Shown here: positions 1-13,160 of the stretch, one piece after another
How positions within the stretch are numbered: position 1 is the stretch's first letter
How the letters are laid out: every line of letters starts with the position of its first letter
NCBI RefSeq assembly: GCF_010015445.1
Contig: NC_053118.1
Coordinates: 19,291,437 to 19,355,436 of the forward strand
Origin: Perca fluviatilis
Lineage: Eukaryota; Chordata; Actinopteri; Perciformes; Percidae
Length of the DNA stretch: 64,000 nt
Reading direction: 5' to 3'
Notes under the pieces: model-generated
Database searches by the model: none
What the model was told of the DNA's origin: nothing
What the model saw: the letters and a program-made list of their open reading frames with translations, nothing else
Program-made: the position numbers and the translations under genes

Positions 1-12
1 GTGGAATTGTAC

Positions 13-3000
13 CTGATTATTACTGTTGATGCCATAAAGACCGTTGAGGTTGGTCTTGTAGCAGTTCTTGTACCACCAGCCTCCCATGTAAGCCTTGGCA
101 CAGTGGATCCCCAAAGGATCAGAGTCCTTGTCCCGGGTTGAGAATGGGCGTCCATTATGGTACCTCATAGAGTCGCCTGACAGAGAAATAGTGACATTGA
201 GGTATGAATTGTCAGGCATTTGCAGTATAATATAGTATACACTGCACATGCTCAGTAAAGTTTTCACCTGCAGTTCCAGTGAAGCCAGACACTGTAAGAG
301 TATAGTGCTTCTCCACTGAATCAATGGAGAAATTGGTGTAGTGAGCGTAAGCGGTGTCGTTTCCAGATCGCATATCCACTCTCAGACTCACAGGGCCGGC
401 ACTAGTCAGGTTGTGAAGAAGCTCATTTCCTAATAGATGATGGAGATGCAGAGTGAACAGTTGAGCAAATTATTTATTTATTATTTGTTTGCATATGTGA
501 TGATAATGAGAATGCTTAAACTGTACCGAGCCAGAAATCTTCGCTGAGGTTTCCAAAGCCGGCGCTATATTCACTCCAGGTTCTGTAGAAATCTGTCTTT
601 CCGTTCATCCTCCTCTGGAACACCTAAAAACACACAACAGATTGTTGCCTATTAACTTAACCCAATAATTCATTTTTTTCAGTGCAAGGTTTTCAGATGA
701 CAGCAGTTTGTCTCACCGTCCAGCCACCTCCATCCGTCTCCATGTCACAGTAGACTCTGACTGCTCCCCCCTCTTTTCCCTGTGGGTAGATATCCACCTC
801 TCCTGACTGCAGAGCTCCGTTCAGCAGCTCCTGAGAGCACTCGGTAGGGAAGGGGAAACGCAGTTGGCCTTAGAGATAAAAAAAAATAAAAGAATAATTT
901 AGTTGTTAAAAAGTATCTGTAGGGCAGATAAATGAGCAGGGACTGCATTACAAAGAATACATCACCTGTGATGAATTCTGTGGTAACAACAGACGTGTAT
1001 TGCCCGTCTCTCTCGCCTTGAACCAGAACAATATAACGTGACATTGGCAACAGCCCTGTCAGCTTATACTCTGTGATGGATTGGTCCAGGATCACCTCCT
1101 AGTGTTTACACAGACAAGCACACAAAGTTAGGCAATTGTCGGAGCTCTCTTTTTACTGTACGTATGTGCCAATAATGAGGAATATTATTCACCTTTGTCT
1201 CTTCTCCTGCCACATGGTAGATCAGTCTGTAGCTGTTATAAACAACGGTGGTAGTTTTCCATGCTATCACTGCAGAGCGAGTACCCACCTCACTGGCTTT
1301 AACCACTGAGAGAGACAACGTTATATTTAGTTCACTCACGTTTAACACACAAGCTCTGTCGACTTTAGCAAGTAAACAAACCTCATCTAACTTCATTTCC
1401 CCCCTCTCTTCTCACCATTAGCAGTAGAAAATGTAGTTGAGATGGCCATGCTCTGCAGACTGTCCTTCTGGCTCAGGACTTTGACTGTGTACAGGGTGCC
1501 TCTCTGCAGGCCTCTCAGCTGGTGCTCTACTGAGTTTCCAGACAGCATCACTGTCACTGTCACATTAGGAGCTGTGGCAAGAAGGATAATTCATTGCACA
1601 TAGCTTAGTCATGGGGTAAAGGTATATATTATATTTTTTGGGCATTTTCCATTTTATTAGTGCAGATAGAGATGAAAGGGGGGGCCCAGGTGGGGATGTG
1701 ACACACAGCAAAGGGCCGGAGGTCAGATTCAAACCCGAGCCGCTGCCAAGGCCTACATGGGGCACACTCTCTACCGGGTGAGTTAGAGGTTGCCCGTCAC
1801 TGGGGTAAAGTTGCCACACTCACTTTTGGAGGACTCATAGCTGATGATGAAGCGGTCTACTTTCCCCAGACTGGGTATCCATTGCAGCACAGCTCTGGTA
1901 TCTGTCACATTAACAACTTGCAGATGTGTTGGAGGGGCGGGCACTGCAGTCAGGAGACAATCCATAGTGTGTTTATTGGTGTTTTGTTTTACATGTTAAG
2001 ACAAAAAATTAGCTGTACATAACAGTAAGCTTATCTAACTGTGTACCTGTGGTGATAAGAGATGTGAGAGTGTCACTCTGGGCTCTGCCTTGTGTAGTAG
2101 TTAGAGTGATAATGTAGGTGGATCCAGCAGAGAGCTTGGACAGAACCACATGAGATTGCTGAGACTCCACAGTCACAAAACGGCTCTCCCCTAATAGGAT
2201 GATACATCACAAATATCACACTGAAACAATTAACACTTCTCAAAAAAAAAATCCCAATGACATATAGATACTTAGCAATGGGATTTTGACCTGAGCTGCA
2301 GTATAAAGGCAGGCCTTTGACAAACCTGTGACGATGTTGGTGTACGTGACCCTGAAGCCTGAGAATGCGGTCTTTGGTTTGGACCAAGAAACAGTGAAAG
2401 AAGACTCTGTTACATTGCTGAAAACCATTTCTGTGGCTGGCTCAGGACCTGGTGAAAGAAAACAAGGGTCATTTTATTCACATTTTGCTGCTACCAGTAC
2501 TGATGCTGTCCCTGGTAGAAGTGGAAGAGTTATGCTTCAATGAAAAATGTAGTACAACTGTATTAACCTGTAACTGCAGTTGCTCTATGAATCTTTGATC
2601 TCCTCTCAGCTGCGGTGCCATACACATGCAGGACATAGCCTGTGTTTGCCCGAAGGTTACTGAACTCCACAGAGCGTACGCTGCCAGGGACCACCATAGA
2701 GATCCTCTTTGTTTCTGATTTGCCCCGAGATCCAACAGCTTTACTGGAGGCGGCAGTTGTGTTTGTGCTCTCGCTCTGTACCTGGACTTCAGTTGCATTC
2801 TTAGCTGCGCTGACCTTGAGTCCTTCAAGAGCTTCCTCTTCAAACTCCTCGTGGTCGTCTTCGTCACCCTCCGTCCGGGGTTCTCTTCTGATCACTGTGA
2901 AGTTCTTAAACATCCCTTGCGGCGCTGACCATGTGACAGTGAAGCTGTAGGAGGAGACATTCACAACCTTTACAGAACCTAATCCAGATCCTCCCGTCCT

Positions 3001-4904
3001 CTTTGTGCTCCCAGAGCTATGGATAGTTGTTTTATTCTGCAGAGCTCGAGTCTCGCCCGACGTTGCTGCAACGGTTGAATTAACTAGATACTGACTCTTC
3101 TGTGTAACCTTCTCTTTTCCAATTTTGCCAGCTTCAGTGTTTTTGTTGTCAACAGATTGCACATCTGTAGTGTCTACTTTGACCTTCTTGATGCGTTTAT
3201 GTCTAGATGATTGAGTAACATTCTTGTCAGTCAGTGTGGACTGCTCCAATGTCTCCTTCCCTGTTCTGGTTTTGTTTGTTCCCACAACCTTGGTCAGAAT
3301 GGTCACAATTTTAGCCGTGCCATTAGATTTCTTCACATTACTGTGGGTTACATTGGTTTGAGGTTCATCTTTGAGTTGGTCAGATTTAGGCTGTGTTTTA
3401 CTGACAGTTCCTTCCTTAACAAGCTTGAGGTCTGTTTTTTGGACGACCTTTTTTGAGATCAGGACTGTTGTTTTGCCTTTGCGGGCCTCTTCCTGCTTTC
3501 TTCCCTCATGTTTCACAACAGTTGGGCGACTGGTCTTTGTGGCACTTGAAGAGTCTTTAATAGTGCTTTTTTTAACTGAGGCTTCTTGTTTTGCTTGTGT
3601 TTTAACAAGACCTGCTTTAGCATTAGTAGCCACTTTGGGTTTAGTGTCAGTCTCTTTGGCTTCAGACCCCTTCTTCTGCTCTTTCTTCTGGATGAGTGTG
3701 TGCTCTATTCTGGTGGTTTTCTCCTGCATATTTTCCTTGTCTTTGTTCACCTGCAGGGTAACTGTTTCCACGGCTACCTTGACTTTTCCCTTGGCGGCTT
3801 CTGAAATTTGCAGAGTAGAGGTTACAAGCAAAGCATGAATGTGCGAAAATATGGCTCTCCAATACTACCATATCCAAATAATGCAGACTCTCACTTACTT
3901 TTATTACACTCAGCTCCTTGCGCACACTTACTGCAGTCTGGACCCATGAATCCCTGTTGGCAGATACATTTTCCCTTCTCACATTCCCCATTGCCACTAC
4001 AGTCATTTGGACAATTTGCAGAACATGGACCTGGGTAGCAAGAAGAATAACCAACATTCCTAAATCCACATCTCTAATTGAGTTGTGTCAAATATAATAA
4101 TCTGGTGAATATGACAGAATACATACATTTTTCTTTAATAGAGGACATCTCTCTTTCCAGTCGGGCCACGCGTCCTTTCAGTGCAGACATCTCAGCTTCA
4201 CATCCCCCGGTGCAGCCACCAGGCAACAAGCTGATCTTATGCGTCATCACCAGAGGAGCGCCAGGCTTCAGCTTAAGCTCCTGCTCATTGGCATTGCTAG
4301 AGTCACAGCCATCGCTGATAACCACCTTGATTGGTTGTGCAAGGGCAGGCTTTTCTTTTGTGGTGGTGGCGGTGGGAGCTTTGATTACAGCGCTCTGATT
4401 GGGAGAGGACGTGACCTTATCTTTGTCGGCTGCAGAGCCTCCGGCTGAAGCGGCCTTTGCTGGCGTTGACAGAGCAGTTTGAACTACTGTGGGGGCAGCC
4501 TTGTCTTTGGTGGAGGGGGATTTAGCTACAACAGTCTGATTGACGAAGGCTGTGGGCTTGTTTTTGATGGTTTTAGCGCCACTGGTGGGAGCAGACTTTG
4601 GGGATGTTGACTGAACATTTTGAACTACAGTTAGGGCAGGCTTGTCTTTGGTAGCCTTGACTTCACTAACTGTAGAAACCTTTACTGCTGGAGTGGAGAA
4701 AACGGTCTGATTGACTGTGTTTGGCTTTAGGGTTGGGCGAACGGTCTGTTTGGCGAGAGTAGCAGTGGTTTTTGGTTTTAACAGGGTGAAAACGGGATTC
4801 GGTTTGGTGGCGTCGCTTCCTGTGGAGTTTCTCCTCTCATTGGTTGGGGATTGAAAGGAGGGACATGGGGTGAGAAGGAGGAGAAGTCCTAGAATAAACA
4901 GCAT
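13..4904 (-). CDS. tnxb: Short tenascin, tenascin-X-like (3' end outside window)
   Basis: Secreted extracellular-matrix glycoprotein. Thirteen coding exons join in phase: 4904-4127, 4030-3899, 3800-2568, 2448-2326, 2190-2047, 1943-1824, 1571-1416, 1305-1193, 1098-966, 868-717, 623-527, 429-268, 176-13 (about 1169 codons so far). Domain order: signal peptide ([11 protein letters not shown]), Thr/Lys/Pro/Ala-rich spacer (about residues 20-210), short heptad segment ([13 protein letters not shown]) for trimerisation, one tenascin-type EGF repeat ([11 protein letters not shown]), a Lys/Thr-rich spacer of about 270 residues, four FN3 domains, then the fibrinogen domain with its calcium-site stretch ([12 protein letters not shown]). 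The first FN3 carries a long acidic insertion. The last fibrinogen exon lies beyond base 13. The acceptor at 5032-5033 begins exon 2 at 5031, giving 127 nt of leader before ATG. Tenascin family is certain. The X assignment rests on the neighbouring C4 gene and on the spacer-rich build; another tenascin paralogue is possible. Confidence 0.85.
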
Positions 4905-5476
4905 TTTGAGCCAGCAGCAGTAGCCAGAGATGGTATTGCCTTTGGATCTGTATGTATGTTACTGTCAAATTATGAACTCTTTACTCTTTATTTCTGTGAC
5001 CACTTGTAAAGGGGAGTATGTCAGGTCTCTCCTAGAAATGAAAGAAAATAGAAAAAGCTGAGTTATAAGTTTAGTTTAATGCATGACATTTTAAGCCAAT
5101 TCATTTTACAACTTTTTTTTTATCCCAAGAAAGGCTTTGCTGAGCATACATACTATTTTTTCAGCCAGCCTAACATTGACAGAGTTCCTATTTACACTTT
5201 GATGCTCTATTGTACAACCTTCTACTGACTATTAAGATGCTACACTTAGAGCAATTTCAGGTTTTGTGCCTTGCTCAAAAAGTAACCTGACAACAATGTC
5301 TAAAGCAAGGTACAGCAATACTTACTTTTTCCATTCTGTTTGAAAAACTCATTTTGTTAACCTTTTAGAATATTGTCTTGTCGAATTTCTAGGCTACAGG
5401 TTCTCTAAAGGTTATATGCTGTGATTTGACATTTGAGAAGGTTCACTAAGCAAAATTATGCACAATGGACTGATGC

Positions 5477-5640
5477 ATAAGAGCATATATAAATATTTCT
5501 AAGATACGTTTTTGCATGTGACTACACATCTGTTTCTTGAACTTTCTTAATCCAATTTTCCCTGAGCCCCAGTGCAAGACGTTGGAAAGAAATGGTATCA
5601 TGAAATAAAAAGTACAGAGTTGACATATCAAACTAAACAA
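5477..5640. repeat. Direct repeat copy A (partner at 7468-7645)
   Basis: About 165 bp of the putative tenascin leader intron is repeated about 2 kb to the right. Shared landmarks in the same order are AGAGCATATATAAATATTTC, TTTTGCATGTGACTACACAT, CAGTGCAAGA, AATGGTATCATGAAA and CTGACATATCAAAC/TTGACATATCAAAC. Small indels separate the copies. It is either a local duplication or two copies of a dispersed repeat. Confidence 0.75.
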
Positions 5641-6459
5641 AATGTTCATGAAAAATTATATTATAAACTCTTTTTTTAAACTGTCTACTGTTACAAGTGA
5701 AGAAAAAACAAATATAGGTTAAATAATTGAAACAGTGTTTGAATCAGCCATAATAGGTAATTCAATGGCTTGCCAAACCAAATAGAAATCTAAATTAGCT
5801 GATTTTGAACAGGAAGGAAGAAGGTGACTTGGTAGAGACTATGCAGAGAGGTAACAGAGAGTCACTGTATAGAACTGTCGGACACTGTACGTCTTTCACT
5901 ATACAGAAGGTTACATAATCCGCTGCTGCCACAACTCAGAAAACCACTAAAAGACCCGCCTTGGCTTTAAAACTGCAGAAAATCAAATAAATCATGCAGC
6001 ATGTAAACAAATCAGGATGCTTTGCTACACAGCAAGCCATTTTTAAATGTAGCATTGGAGTAAATTAATTAACTGCCTAATTGGCAGTATTAACTGAATT
6101 AATAGGCACTTTTTTACTTACTGTAAATAAAATATAAATTGTCATACTAGCACAGTATACATTTTTTATAATGAAAGGTAAATAAAAATAGGTATAACTA
6201 TGCCACATTATGTGTGAACACTAAAAATTAATATGTGCACCACTTACTGCAACTAGTGCAGTGTAACTGTTTAAGGGCTTTTTAGCAACTAAAACATAGT
6301 ACAACATGGCCTATCCTCACAAATAATAAATTAAGCTACACTATAAAGGCATTTTGATGTGAAGAAATATCATACATCAAAGTGGAGGATATGAATCCAT
6401 TCATTCAAATGACAGCAGTTACCACTCTAATATGATAATATTAATAAAAATGAACTTAC

Positions 6460-6600
6460 CAGAATAATGACTTAGCTCTTGGCTTTATCTCTTCCTTTGT
6501 GTTGCTCCCTCCATCTGACTGGAAAAGCTCACACAGACTTGCTGGATATGATCTGGGAGGAAAGAGGTGAGAGAAAGGACCACCACTAGAAAGGAGGAGA
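6460..6600 (-). promoter_or_regulatory. Candidate 5' noncoding exon and start region of the tenascin gene
   Basis: A consensus donor (CTG|GTAAGTTC) lies at 6459-6460 on the minus strand and would splice to the acceptor at 5032-5033, whose upstream tract is pyrimidine-rich. The upstream edge is not defined. A TTAAGTAGGAG stretch near 6620 could act as a weak TATA-like element next to a C-run. There is no transcript evidence, so this exon is an inference from splice signals only. Confidence 0.4.
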
Positions 6601-9600
6601 GTGATAAAGTGTGCTCCTACTTAAGGACCCCCCCCCCCTTTCCTCCACGCCTAGTGGTCCCACTCTCTCTACCACCATGGAAAATATTTGTATTGGACTT
6701 AAAAAAGAGTGGCTTTTTAAAAAAAATTCTTTTACAGATATGTGCATCAAATATGATCAAATACCCTCTTGCATTTTGTAATGTTTCTATACATTTCCCT
6801 GCTAGATTAAACAATTTAACTTCAGTGATTCAATGATTTTTGGTTAACATGAATCATAAATCACTTTGAGTACAACATTGTGTTATCTAATATAATGTAA
6901 TCAGACTTTTAGTGAAAATGCTGAAATTGCAGTTTTGCTCTGAAACTGTGTACAGCACATGCCAGGACATTTTATTTTGTTCTTCATGTACTGTAACACA
7001 AAAATAGCATGCATGTTTCAGCTTTGCATGGCTGATGACAGTTATTCCAGTGTCTGCTGTACTGTATGCAACTTGACTTATACCCGACATCGCGAACACC
7101 TAGACGCTTTGATTGAATAAAGCCCTGCTCTGAGAATCATGATTCAGCTGGAATACATAGCATAACACTGCAGGTATTCAGTGAAGTCTGTGGGGGAAAG
7201 GAACCTTTCCCTATATGAATTGGCTGTTTGTTGCAAGTAATGAGATGTAACTACGTGGGAGTTATGTAAGTGACCCAGGTATCCACCAGATTTAAGGAAT
7301 GGTCTGTGAAGGCTCTAAATCTCTGACCAAATGGCCACCCACCATCCCACCTTTAGTTGACCACATGAAGACAAGTATATCAAGGCTCTAGAGCAAACAG
7401 TGCATAAGTGACATTTTACAGAAGAGCAAAAACTAAAGTTTATATCATTGGAGCTTTTTTATATATCCAAACATAAGAGCATATATAAATATTTCTAAGA
7501 TACATTTTTGCATGTGACTACACATATCTGTTGACCTTTCTCTCTTTCTTAATCCAGTTTTCCTTAAGCACCAGTGCAAGATGTGGAAACAAATGGTATC
7601 ATGAAAAAAATGTACAGAGCTGACATATCAAACCAAACATAATGTAAGATACTCTGACATCAAACATGATTACAAATTTGTTGAATTTTGAGATGTTCCT
7701 GTGAAGTCATATAAACAGACACAACAGACTGCAATTTCAATGTATTCACCCAATACAAGGCATAGTTCCAAAATAGAAAATCCGCTCTAATAAACCTCTA
7801 CACACCAAAAACTAACAGTTAAAATGTAATATCCAAGAAAAGTGACAAAAACATTCTGTTGCAGCAACTTCTAACAACACTCATATGTGTCATGCCCATG
7901 TCTTTGAGAATACAAATTGCTGAGTGAGATAAATACATTGTAGATGCTACAATGTACTAATGGTCACTCATCCTGCATGAGTCTAATGTGTGGTTAATCT
8001 ATATATGATGAAATATATTTTTGCCATCAAATTATTTAGTCACTAAGACACTAAGCATGCAAAACCATTTTGCATGACAGCTGTGACCAATGCTGAAGAA
8101 ATCTATCTCTCGTATTCTATTACTGTTACATGTACTCGCTCTATATATGTTACAGTGTGGGAATGTAAGAACTCTCACAGTAAAAAAACATATTTACCAG
8201 TAGATATTTTAGTTGCAAATGTGTTGAGCTGGCACGTTTGTCTTGGCAAGTACACCATGTTCTGATACTGAAAGACAACTAACCTACAGTGCATTACTGC
8301 AGCATTGCAATGTAGTAGACAATACATTGATGAATAATGTAGTTATTATGGTTATTCCAGGTATTTGGAAATGTCAAATGAACCAACGTGACATCATGAC
8401 GTCGCGTAAACATACACGCCACTTTCATTTTACAGTTATCTTTACGCATTTTGAGCTATCCACGTGTATGTCTACACTGTATACAGTATACAGCGGACGG
8501 GTTGGGTTTAGGAAAAGAATAACGGGACGCGGGACAACAACGGCACGGTTGGGTTTAGGAAAAGAAGAAAGCGACAGTTGGGTTCCAGAAATGTGACACG
8601 CAGGACACAATCCCTGGTCTCCTGGGTGAAAGTCCTGTGTTGTTTGACCCATCCACCACCCCAACCAACCTCCCTTTGCGGATTTTCGGGCTTTCATACT
8701 ACTCGCTACCGTAGTCACTCTTAATGCTACGTCATCTTCTTATTGAGAATCGTGCTGTGATCACAAAACATGCTTCCCATTGAAATACATTAGTTTAAAA
8801 AACGTGCGAAATTTCGCTGGAAAAAAACTAACAGAGTTCTTTTCTCAGGAGAACTTGGCGTAAATTGACACGCAATCGCAAGGTAATGTAAACACGCTAA
8901 AAAGCGATTATGCGTCTTGATAACACACCAAAATGGCATACGAATTGGCGTGTCATACATACGCTACTTATTGAGATCAGTCTGAATGAACAGCGGATGT
9001 TGCACAGTGAGCCAGTCAGCACTATGAGACGGTACAGCACAGGAGCTGGTTGCTGCTTGCTTTTAAAGTGAATGGTACTTGAGGGGGGTTGTGTATGAAC
9101 GTTCTCTCTCACATAATGCCTGATTTACAATTGGATTTATGTCAAAGCTTGGCCGGTGATGGATAAATCATTTTGTGGATGAAAGTAGAGGAGAGAGGTG
9201 ATGAAGAGAGACATACTGGAATGATAAAATCATGCATTTTGGTCATACCAAAGAAACTGCTGAAGATAAAGAGTAGCTAAAAATTCAACACAATTAAGAA
9301 CTAAATGATACACTTCACAAACCCATAACATGTTAATCAGACATGATCAAAATATACATAAAAATCAACTACACATTGATATACAGTACAGGCACATATA
9401 TGCACACACATCTATTCACAAGCTAAACTACCTATACACATTTTTACCAAGATACACCTCTTTGCAAAATGAGTAGCCTTGCATTCACACCACAGACACA
9501 CCTTTATTGTGACATGCACTGTTTATCTGTTTATAACTTTGAATTTGGGACCACTAGGCCTTTTTCCCAGCAGACATTTTGACTTGTCATAATAGGAAAA

Positions 9601-11246
9601 GCATGTTGCTAATAACATTAACAATGGCTCTGTGCTTTTCTCTGTGTCCCATTAAGTCATGACAGATTCACAGTGTACTAGCAGCACAATACCAGGACCC
9701 TGAAACTGAAGCAGCTTAATGGAAATTAGCCATCATATATTGTATCATGTACATCTATTTTTTTCCAACTGTGACATGTCAAAATGTGAAAAAAGCCTAT
9801 TTACACATAACATACCAAGTCGCCTTGATATTAAGATGAAAAACAGAGTAATTGTCAGTGTAGTGTGGACGCCTGAGTGGGTGGTCCCACTCCATCAGTG
9901 CCTCCATCTGCTGGCAGCCTCCAGGAACAGCTCCGCCTTCACTCTAGTCCTTTCCACACCATAGACCACCCTCAAACCGCTGACCCTCTGATGGCCTTTG
10001 GAAAAATGGCTGAAGCCCCTTCAACAACTAAGGCTACTGCACACCTAACAAAATACACCTGGTCGTACGAGTACATTTCACAATTCCCCAGCCAATTTCA
10101 CAGTTAATGCTAGTTGGTGTGTCACAGTAGGTGAGTGTGTACTCGTGGAATAAGTGTATTCATGGCAAATCTCTTGTGGCAATTCACAAATCAAAAATAT
10201 AAAACAAATTTGTCTTTGTTGAGAGAATATTTGTATTTTATTGAGGAATAACTACTACTATTGATTGATTGCGATTCTAATAATCACAAGCACAGGTCTA
10301 CACTGCTTAGTCATAACAAGCCATTGATTACCTTGAGAAGGCTACAGTACAAAGAAGACCAACTGTGCGGTTGCTGTTGGCTACTGGTGCACTAAAGTAA
10401 TCCCAAGATGAGCATGTGTGATGCTGAAGTCTGCGTAGTTATTTACCCTTTATTGATTCAAATGTAATGAAATGTCTAATGGCAACGGCTGAAACAGTGC
10501 AGGCATTGATCTGGCAGTGATTGAAGTAATGGTCAGTACTCCCGCGTTGCTTACATTGGACCTGGCCTTAGAGATTAGAATAATATAAGCACATAAGCCC
10601 TTGCTTGTTCCTGGCCTCTCCACCCATGCCTCCCTCCTCCTGCTGCACGGCTCCCTCCCACTAGCCTACGTTTTTTACCCATTACCTCTCTCTGCATCAC
10701 CCACAACTCAAAATGTATTACATAATTGCACTGAGTATCTTCTGCAGCATGTCTCTAAGTGTAGCACATTTATTAAGACGAGGTCTGTTAGCTCTCTAGA
10801 GCTAATAAAGAGCAATTATCCTTATGAGGTTATGATTGATCCAAATTCCTGTGTAACTCCACCAGGAGCAAACGAACCACTGTGCAGCAGACTGTTTTGT
10901 CACTTTATGTGTATTCACTGTGCTAACCCCAAACCCCAAACCACGCCCCCCCTCCCTTCTTCCTTACCTTGCAGATGTTAAGTAAGAAGGGGGGTAACTT
11001 TGAGAGGGGTTGTGTTGAGTACAGAGACCCCTCTCAGATCCTTTACTGCCAGTAAAAAAAAAAAAAAGGTAAATATTCAGCAGAAAAGCTAAATCAAACC
11101 ACCAGTACTCCAAACTGAATCACACTATTTGTAAAGACATAAAAGAGCAACAACCACAAAAATTCTGTTGCTGTGTTGAGTTCTATTTCAAATAATTATC
11201 TTAACATGTATGCATCTAGTTAATGCTCCAAACAATTATACACATA
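6601..11246. other. Intergenic region between tenascin and the Tc1 element
   Basis: I see no gene here: the reading frames are short, lack domains and show no consistent splice signals. The stretch 8485-8720, with two GGGTTTAGGAAAAGAA motifs, resembles a dispersed teleost repeat but I cannot name the family. A C-rich stretch with two CCCCAAA repeats lies near 10925-10960 and an A-run at 11054-11066. Confidence 0.5.
7468..7645. repeat. Direct repeat copy B (partner at 5477-5640)
   Basis: Second copy of the element described at 5477-5640, in the same orientation, with one insertion of about 12 bp in the middle. It lies upstream of the candidate tenascin leader exon. Confidence 0.75.
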
Positions 11247-12872
11247 CAGTGCCTTGCGAAAGTATTCGGCCCCCTTGAACTTTTCGACCTTTTGCCACAT
11301 TTCAGGCCTCAAACATAAAGATATAAAACTGTAATTTTTTGTGAAGAATCAACAACAAGTGGGACACAATCATGAAGTGGAACGAAATTTATTGGATATT
11401 TCAAACCTTTTAAACAAATAAAAAACTGAAATATTGGGCGTGCAAAATTATTCAGCCCCCTTAAGTTAATACTTTGTAGCGCCACCTTTTGCTGCGATTA
11501 CAGCTGTAAAGTCGCTGGGGTATGTCTCTATCAGTTTTGCACATCGGAGACTGACATTTTTGCCCATTCCTCCTTGCAAAACAGCTCGAGCTCAGTGAGG
11601 TTGGATGGAGAGCGTTTGTGAACAGCAGTTTTCAGTTCTTTCCACAGATTCTCGATTGGATTCAGGTCTGGACTTTGACTTGGCCATTCTAACACCTGGA
11701 TATGTTTATTTGTGAACCATTCCATTGTAGATTTTGCTTTATGTTTTGGATCATTGTCTTGTTGGAAGACAAATCTCCGTCCCAGTCTCAGGTCTTTTGC
11801 AGACTCCATCAGGTTTTCTTCCAGAATGGTCCTGTATTTGGCTCCATCCATCTTCCCATCAATTTTAACCATCTTCCCTGTCCCTGCTGAAGAAAAGCAG
11901 GCCCAAACCATGATGCTGCCACCACCATGTTTGACAGTGGGGATGGTGTGTTCAGGGTGATGAGCTGTGTTGCTTTTTACGCCAAACATACGTTATGCAT
12001 TGTTGCCAAAAGTTCGATTTTGGTTTCATCTGACCACAGCACCTTCTTCCACATGTTTGGTGTGTCTCCCAGGTGGCTTTTGGCAAACTTTAAACGACAC
12101 TTTTTATGGATATCTTTAAGAAATGGCTTTCTTCTTGCCACTCTTCCATAAAGGCCAGATTTGTGCAGTATACGACTGATTGTTGTCCTATGGACAGAGT
12201 CTCCCGCCTCAGCTGTAGATCTCTGCAGTTCATCCAGAGTGATCATGGGCCTCTTGGCTGCATCTCTGATCAGTCTTCTCATTGTATGAGCTGAAAGTTT
12301 AGAGGGACGGCCCGGCTTCGTAGATTTGTAGTGGTCTGATACTCCTTCCATTTCAATATTATCGCTTGCACAGTGCTCCTTGGGATTTTTAAAGCTGCGA
12401 AATCTTTTTGTATCCCAATCCGGCTTTAAACTTCTCCACAACAGTATTCCGGACCTGCCTGGTGTGTTCCTTGTTCTTCATGATGCTCTCTGCGCTTTAC
12501 ACGGACCTCTGAGACTATCACAGAGCAGGTGCATTTATGCGGAGACTTGATTACACACAGCTGGATTCTATTTATCATCATTAGTCATTTAGGTCAACAT
12601 TGGATCATTCAGAGATCCTCACTGAACTTCTGGAGAGAGTTTGCTGCACTGAAAGTAAAGGGGCTGAATAATTTTGCACGCCCACTTTTTCAGTTTTTTA
12701 TTTGTTAAAAAAGTTTGAAATAGCCAATGAATTTCGTTCCACTTCATAATTGGGACCCACTTGTTGTTGATTCTTCACAAAAAATTACAGATTTATATCT
12801 TTATGTTTGAGGCCTGAAATGTGGCAAAAGGTCGAAACGTTCAAGGGGGCCGAATACTTTCGCAAGGCACTG
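11247..12872 (-). mobile_element. Tc1/mariner transposon, inactive
   Basis: The element is flanked by TA dinucleotides (11245-11246 and 12873-12874). Its ends begin CAGTGCCTTGCGAAAGTATT and are mirrored at the right end. The inverted terminal repeats are long, about 200 bp, with matching subterminal blocks (for example AAGTGGAACGAAATT near 11377 and its complement near 12735), the IR/DR build common in fish Tc1 elements. The total of about 1.63 kb is the usual full length. The transposase inside is frameshifted. Confidence 0.93.
11531..12481 (-). pseudogene. Tc1 transposase, frameshifted
   Basis: Tc1-family DDE transposase read on the minus strand in at least three frames. It starts at MKNKEHTRQVRN (ATG at 12481), meets a stop at about 12395, resumes in another frame (ALKIPRSTVQ, then GRPSKLSAHTMRRL with the HTH region), reaches the first catalytic Asp in WSDETKIEL, and shifts again near 11985. 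The second part keeps KHGGGSIMVWACFS, the second catalytic Asp in VFQQDNDPKH and the Glu in SPDLNPIENLWKELK. The C-terminus after about SDVQN is lost to another shift. No functional protein can be made from this copy. Confidence 0.9.
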
Positions 12873-12914
12873 TACAAAGGCATTTGTAGAGATGTTTAGT
12901 TAAACACTGGTAGC

Positions 12915-12920
12915 TTTATT
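12915..12920 (-). terminator. Polyadenylation signal candidate for C4
   Basis: TTTATT on the plus strand reads AATAAA on the minus strand, about 240 nt beyond the C4 stop codon and only about 40 bp from the end of the Tc1 element. It is the first good signal downstream of C4. Confidence 0.55.
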
Positions 12921-13160
12921 GGACATAAATGAGTAATGGTTACATTGTGAGTAGTAAACTTTAAAATAAAACTGTGAAGGAGTCAGTCATCCACCTCCTG
13001 TCTAAAAAGCAATGTCTCAGTACATATGGATGTTCTTATACTATTCTTTAATGGCTCTGATTATAAACAGTAAAAAAAGAGCTACTGTAACTGACAAGAA
13101 TAACTGAGTTACACTAGAATAAACTGAAAATGAAAGTAAAATGGAACAGATTTGTCTGTT

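Noticed and set aside
2328..4448. Plus-strand reading frames over the tenascin exons
   Set aside because: They are shadows of the minus-strand gene, whose domains and splice sites are clear.
9719..10981. Short plus-strand frames between tenascin and Tc1
   Set aside because: Low-complexity or random composition, no domains, no consistent splice sites.
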